DNA of 64,000 nt from Chaunax sp. Z400 (taxonomy: Eukaryota > Chordata > Actinopteri > Lophiiformes > Chaunacidae): the NCBI GenBank assembly GCA_037577475.1, contig CM075184.1, positions 30,773,094-30,837,093 of the forward strand. The letters run 5' to 3'. This document shows, one piece after another, positions 32,901 to 64,000 of the stretch. Numbering within the stretch: position 1 is the first letter of the stretch; each line of letters starts with the position of its first letter. Under the pieces are notes generated by a model. It was not told the DNA's origin, ran no database searches, and saw nothing but the letters and a program-made list of their open reading frames with translations. The position numbers and the translations under genes were made by a program.

Positions 32901-33402
32901 CACGCGAAATTACCCAAAGACTGACCTTTAGCGAATCGACATCTACTTTGCTAAACGGGTCTTTGACAGGTTTGTAGGCTATATGCTTCACATTGTAACA
33001 TTACATCACATTACAGAGTTAGCTAAGCTAACGACCCAAGGTATAGTTAATATTCGGCACTGAGAACCACAAATTTCACGTTATCTCAAACGCAATAAAA
33101 ACAAAGGACGCAAAAGTTAACACGAATCAAAGCCAGCCATCAATTAAATACTTGTTGGCTACAAAGCTAGCTAACATAGCCACTTGCGCTACCATTGATT
33201 TGTTATCCAATTACTCCGTATTTTTTTTAGCTAACTGCTTCAAAGTACTGTAGTCCGCGTCTTGGTTACTTAACGTACCTTTAGCAAGAGCTACTGTCGA
33301 GTTTTCAGTATCAATGGTGTACAAAATTCCTTCATAGCGAATCCCGGCCTTGGAGATGAGGCTAATTTTGCTGCCGATGTATGGCGTCCCACCTCCGCTC
33401 AT
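26937..33402 (-). CDS. lsm14a: LSM14A (RAP55) mRNA-processing-body protein, complete CDS in 10 exons
   Basis: Coding exons in transcript order: 33402-33279, 32574-32411, 31170-31029, 30171-29977, 29853-29770, 28889-28713, 28419-28278, 27759-27733 (27-nt microexon), 27312-27072, 26960-26937. All borders are GT-AG and phase-consistent, giving 439 aa (430 without the microexon; human about 463). The N-terminal LSm domain starts MSGGGTPYIGSKISLISKA and runs to about residue 80. The DFDF box is at 269-272, the FFD motif at 333-335 (YYDKTKSFFDN), the TFG motif at 368-370 (ETFGIPL), and RGG repeats fill about 373-425. The protein represses translation and nucleates P-bodies with DDX6, 4E-T and EDC4. 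The RGG tail GFRGGFRGGRGGRDFSDFEYR assigns it to LSM14A rather than LSM14B. The donor at 29769 (GTTGGT) is weak. The gene is head-to-head with taf4. Confidence 0.96.
27072..27312 (-). CDS. lsm14a: lsm14a exon encoding TFG box and C-terminal RGG repeats
   Basis: Starts ERRPTWAEERR, then the TFG motif, then a glycine/arginine-rich tail with at least six RGG/RGR units ending DFSDFEYR. The acceptor is the last AG of a TG-rich tract (TGTGTGTGTTAG). Retention of the next intron would add only VNH and a stop. Confidence 0.95.
27733..27759 (-). CDS. lsm14a: lsm14a candidate 27-nt microexon
   Basis: Lies between an acceptor reading CTTGCAG with a T-rich tract and a GTAAGT donor on the minus strand. 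It enters and leaves in phase 2, so its inclusion adds nine residues (SKSGERGFS with split ends) between the FFD and TFG motifs without shifting the frame. The human sequence I recall joins FFD...NR directly to ERRPTWAEER, so inclusion may be alternative or fish-specific. Confidence 0.6.
28713..28889 (-). CDS. lsm14a: lsm14a exon encoding the RGG1/DFDF box
   Basis: Begins with a short RG-rich patch (RRGRGRGNRSRG), then MTFEEDFDFETANAQF, the DFDF box core, followed by the helical HKEEIDKELQNKLKLK. In the family this box binds DDX6-type helicases or decapping partners. Confidence 0.94.
30530..30575. repeat. Perfect 21-bp inverted repeat with 4-nt loop
   Basis: Arms 30530-30550 and 30555-30575 pair without mismatch around TTTG. 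It lies in the lsm14a intron between exons 3 and 4, so its RNA would fold into a strong hairpin. Confidence 0.9.
30596..30764. repeat. Palindromic repeat cluster, possible miniature transposon
   Basis: Inverted arms AAAACCACCAGTATGTAGA (30596-30614) and its complement (about 30746-30764) enclose two tandem 28-bp copies starting GTATGTAGACCACAT (30685 and 30713). The unit GTAGACCAC recurs inverted in the right arm. Confidence 0.75.
33279..33402 (-). CDS. lsm14a: lsm14a first coding exon, start of LSm domain
   Basis: Encodes residues 1-41 plus one base. The ATG has A at -3. SKISLISKAGIRYEGILYTID forms the Sm1 part of the LSm fold and is nearly identical to human. The exon ends at GTACGT and joins 32574 in phase 1 to make the conserved VRSFGTEDRP. 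Confidence 0.95.
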
Positions 33403-34190
33403 GTTTGTCTTCTTATTTTAATAAAGCCCTTACTTGCACAAAATCTGTCTTTTGTTAAACGAGAGAGTATATACGTTGCTTTCAGAGCTGCAGTTTGATG
33501 CTACATCACATGAATACGTAAATTATGCCGTGAGTCGGAGTCGTTCGTTTCTGTACCGATTTTCTACAACGACATGGCCGATTTCATTTCCCTTCGCTAA
33601 GGCTGCTGGGATAAAGGTTGCGCCCTTTTCTTTTTACGTTGCGCCCTCCTCCTCTTACAGCTACCTTTTCTCATATAATAAAACAAAAAACGTGATTTGA
33701 ACATTGTGAAATTAGTGATATTAAGATTTCATTAGCATTTTTTTTCACTTTTATGCGTGTTTCTTATTTAACTATTCATATGATACTTAACAGAGGTTTG
33801 AGAACGAGACATTCGAACATATCGCGATATTTCACAGACTGACTTCTCTCCACCCTGTCCCCATATTGCCATACAATACATTCTAGATGTGAAAAATGTT
33901 TATACTGCATAATTTGCTGTTGACTTTTCGTTGTAAAGAGTCAATCTTAGACGCCTAGAAAGTATGTCTACATATCCTTGTTCTTCATCGTCACAAAACT
34001 ACATGTAAGCCTATTGTTACAACATCTCTTTGTTATACTTAATTAATTTAGACTACAATCATGAGAAGAAAAATCATGAAAAGTGCAACTCAGACGCCGC
34101 GTCCACTTAATGACGTCACATACATTCCCACAATGCCCAGTAACACGCAGGCGCACTGTAGAAATATATAATAGCTATCTGTGATCAGAG
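33403..34190. promoter_or_regulatory. Bidirectional promoter region between lsm14a and taf4
   Basis: 788 bp separate two divergent start codons. Visible sites near taf4 are a perfect palindromic CRE TGACGTCA (34111-34118), a ZNF143/THAP11-type core TTCCCACAATGC (about 34125-34136), an NRF1-like CGCAGGCGCA (34146-34155), and a YY1-like AGATGGCGG overlapping the taf4 ATG. Near the lsm14a side is GACATGGCCG (33571-33580), another YY1-like site. The combination is typical of vertebrate housekeeping promoters. A TATA-like ATATATAA at about 34164 is too close to the ATG to be decisive. Confidence 0.7.
34111..34118. promoter_or_regulatory. Palindromic cAMP-response element
   Basis: Exact TGACGTCA, 73 bp before the taf4 start codon. 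It is the consensus CREB/ATF site and is symmetrical, so it could serve either gene. Confidence 0.65.
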
Positions 34191-60823
<26,633 letters not shown>

Positions 60824-63800
60824 GTAAGATAAGTTCCCATTGTCCGTCTCTCAGTTTCGTAAAACCACAACTCAAAAACATTTAACTTTTAGATGTTCTT
60901 AGCTGCAGTTAAAGGCTAGCCTCTCTGAAACCAAGTGGTTATTTTAACTGTAGAAAAGAATCTTTTTCTATATTAGCGCACCCTTAGCCTTCCACTCTGA
61001 ACAACCCAGTCTAGGCTGTAGTGGTGATGAAATCTGTCTGTTGTCTTTTGTGTGAGAAACGTGTTGTTTCTGTGTTTATAGTGTCATCACTAAAGACGGT
61101 TTTGATTTTCTCTCCTACAGTGGTTCAGAGTGAGCCTTTTCTTGTTTGGCCTTGGTTCAAATTTCATACACTTAACAATTCTTTCACCTCCTTTAATGAA
61201 TTCTTCAGTGGCTGTCTGAACTCACTGGACCTCAGGCACACACATAAATACTTTATGGGTTTGTCTTTTGAAGGCTCACTGTCAGATTGTCCTCTGGACT
61301 AAAGGAACACAGTTTAGAGGAATGAGACTTGGCAGTGAGATCTTTCATTTTAGTGGATCTTGGAACTCTGATAGCACACAGTATTGCGTGCGCTAATCAA
61401 TACGGGCTGAGAAGTCTCGGTTCCTTTGCAACATCACAGAAGAGTGATGATGTCTTCATTACCTCTTTTCGCTACCGGCAATTAATTTTATTGCTTGAAA
61501 TATACTTTAGGCGCTCGCTGCACAGTGAAACCCGTGAAAACATATAATGAGCATTAATACTAAAAATAAAACTGTGCCTAGCATCTTTGTTCCTGTGCAT
61601 CAGATCAAAAAACACACAGCATAATTCCACGTGACGGGGAGTCTAGCGCCCTCATCTTGTTTTATCTCAATTAAAGTATCTTTAGTGTAGCACGGAGGCC
61701 TGCGGGCCATGTTTCAGTACATGGACTCTTGGCATGGTTGTTATACCGTCGCCTTGGGGCAGAGGGGTTGTTTAAAAATATAAGTCTTTCCTTGGGGGGG
61801 GGGCACTCAGCATGAAACAGGGCAGCAGGCTAGGGTGCCCCCTGCTGGGGAAGTGGCACTTATGCAGCTTTGTTGTGTCAGTGATTGGCCTCACCACGCT
61901 CTCAGCTGACAGCAGTCCAAGGGAGACTCCCCCGGCCTGCCAGCTCCACTCAGTCAGACGGCCTCGACTGCTCCTCTTTACCGTACAAGCACCGAGGTTA
62001 GACTCTGCTCTGCCTTCTCATTTACATCCCGCTGAAACTTCACTGCGACCTTTCCTGCCCTCTGGTTACCCCCCCCCCCAAATGATGGGTTCCAGCATCT
62101 CTGTTTTCTTTGCTACTTTTGTGTTTTCAAGTAGTAGGAGACGGCCTGATTTCTAGTTGTTTTCCATATTTATTGTTTTATTTAGTTTCTCATTTTAATG
62201 CCCCCATCAAAGAGGGAATATAGGGCTCGACCGTCCTTCCATCCGTCTGTCCCGTATGTAGTGGGGTATGGTCTATCCACATCTCCTCAAAAATTCAATC
62301 AGAATTCAATGACATTTCTCACATGCTTTGTAGGGGTCCTAAAGGTTTGCATCCCCAAACTGGTTTCTTTAATTTGTTTATTTTCACTTTTTTTTTTTTA
62401 CCACAACTTGGGCATTTTTTTCATGTCATCTTGCTCACATTCACCTAATACAGGTGTTGTGGTCCATCCACATCAGCACAAATCAAATTTTTCCAGCTGT
62501 GAGTGCATCTGTGTCCTTGAACACAAATTTTTTAGTTTCTTTTTTGAATACTGATCGGAGGAGAGAATGTTGGGCGCCTCTTTCCGTCCCCTTCTTTATT
62601 TTCTGCTTCCCTTGTGTTGATCCCCTCCATATGAACACTTGTGCCACCCTCCTCTCTTAAAACTTCTCTCTCCCTCCCCTCAAATTTTCCTCAGGCTGGT
62701 CTATAAGCTGGAGGGTTAGTTTCATTTGTGGAGCTGCAAAACAGGCCTCCCCCCCCCCCCACCTCAGGGACCAGAACACAGGCACAGCTGGAGCTCTCTA
62801 GAAAAGCTCCTCGAAGTAATGACAGGACACTGATTCCTTGAAGGTCCACACACACTCGTGCACATACATGCACATGGGCTTTATCACATCGGTTTACACA
62901 TGTGGATGGACACAAGTAGATTGAGCACATGATCAGCATCAAACGCTCAAGATCACTGAGCGTGCCAACAAACCCACTCTGTCCTTCATAGTTTGTATAG
63001 ATGGTATTATTTATGCTATACGTATTACTGAACACTGACAAAGGCTGTTGACTTGTTTGATTATAAAAGCCGTTAACCTGAAGTGTTTTTAGACACCAGG
63101 AAGTGGCTTTGCAGAATTAGAATAATAAACAGAATGATAATCATGATAAAACTGTCATGCAACTGTAACATGTTGAACGGACAGACAGCGCAGATGTTGC
63201 TGCTGGGAAATTATTTTCATAGCGCATTTTATGATCGACATTTAAATGAAAACCTTGGGATTTAAAAATTATTTTTTTCCCCTATCTTTTTGGGTGCAAA
63301 CCGACTAAAACAAGTGAAATTGGTCCAGTTTAGTCAGACCATTAAACAAACAACAGCAAAACAAAGTAATCCTATGGGGGAAGGAATGCACATTAATGCA
63401 AACCACTTGTTTTCACCACTTACAGGCTCATAATGTTATTCAGTGTCTGTCAACATGGAAAGGATCCCACAAAGAAACACCTGTGTTTGTTTACTTCAAT
63501 AACTGTAAAGAAACTCTCTGTAGTCTCAGTTTCAGTAGAAACCGACTGATTTCAATCATTTTAGTCCTTCAAAGTCGTATGAATGTTGTTTGTTGATCAT
63601 TCACAGGTGTCTTTGTTAGGGATTAAAGTCATGAATACACACGTTGATCTGCACAAAGGCATGATGTTTGTGAAGATGGGTGAACAAGTTGAACGTGTTT
63701 CCTCCTTTAGCGACTTTTTGTGCCCACATTTCTTACAAACTATGTATGCGTCCTCATGGAAAAATTCAAAAAAAAGTTCCACGCTGTTGATTGTACTTTC

Positions 63801-64000
63801 TTTTTCCAAGTGATATCCGTCTCCCTTCTCTCTGCCATTTTCTCTGCTGCATGCGTGTGTGGTGCCCATTGCATAGTCTGACAGGCAGTCGAGGCGTAAT
63901 GGAGATGCACGTATTAGATTCTCCCTTCGTTTTTTTAAAAAGTAAACCAAATTTCCATGGTATGATAACCTTCAACGTTATACCATGAAACCGATAACCA
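60824..64000 (+). other. taf4: taf4 intron 10, incomplete at window edge
   Basis: Starts GTAAGA. No match to the expected next TAF4 exon is visible. Short G and C runs occur near 61795, 62070 and 62750; otherwise nothing identified. Confidence 0.75.

Noticed and set aside
62198..62554. 118-aa frame near the right end
   Set aside because: No match to the expected TAF4 C-terminal exon; likely intron sequence.

Overview
The window is vertebrate nuclear DNA and almost certainly a teleost, probably a percomorph. It has GT-AG introns, many long (CA)n/(TG)n microsatellites, and several interspersed repeats I know from fish genomes: Tc1-like, hAT-like and non-LTR 3' tails. No prokaryotic, viral or CRISPR content was seen.

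Four protein-coding genes explain all convincing coding sequence. (1) garre1 (KIAA0355 family, + strand, 604-20880, 13 coding exons, 1114 aa) has its 3' UTR running to about 22.59 kb; its 5' UTR exons lie left of the window. (2) ss18l2 (- strand, 23664-23063, 3 coding exons, 83 aa) is tail-to-tail with garre1. (3) lsm14a (- strand, 33402-26937, 10 coding exons including a 27-nt microexon, 439 aa or 430 aa without it) has a 2.1-kb 3' UTR ending near 24.8 kb. (4) taf4 (+ strand, from 34191, 10 coding exons visible, 870 codons) is head-to-head with lsm14a across about 790 bp. It runs off the right edge, so the C-terminal end is missing. Every exon junction was checked by hand for GT-AG ends and reading-frame phase, and all are consistent.

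Layout: 0-1.1 kb garre1 first coding exon; 1.1-9.6 kb first intron; 9.6-20.9 kb remaining garre1 exons; 20.9-22.6 kb its 3' UTR; 22.7-23.7 kb ss18l2; 23.7-24.8 kb intergenic; 24.8-33.4 kb lsm14a; 33.4-34.2 kb shared promoter; 34.2-64 kb taf4, mostly introns full of microsatellites and transposon remnants.

The genes act in RNA granules (Lsm14a in P-bodies; Garre1 as a Rac/RhoG effector linked to CCR4-NOT) and in transcription or chromatin (Taf4 in TFIID, Ss18l2 as a short SS18 relative). They are not an operon or pathway. Their adjacency looks like inherited synteny mixing neighbours that in humans are split between 19q13 (LSM14A, GARRE1) and 20q13 (TAF4).

No new biological system is evident. 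The more interesting items are a candidate lsm14a microexon, a splice acceptor built on a TG microsatellite, a fish polyglutamine tract in Garre1, a conserved weak/strong double start in garre1, a compact bidirectional promoter, and several structured repeats in introns.
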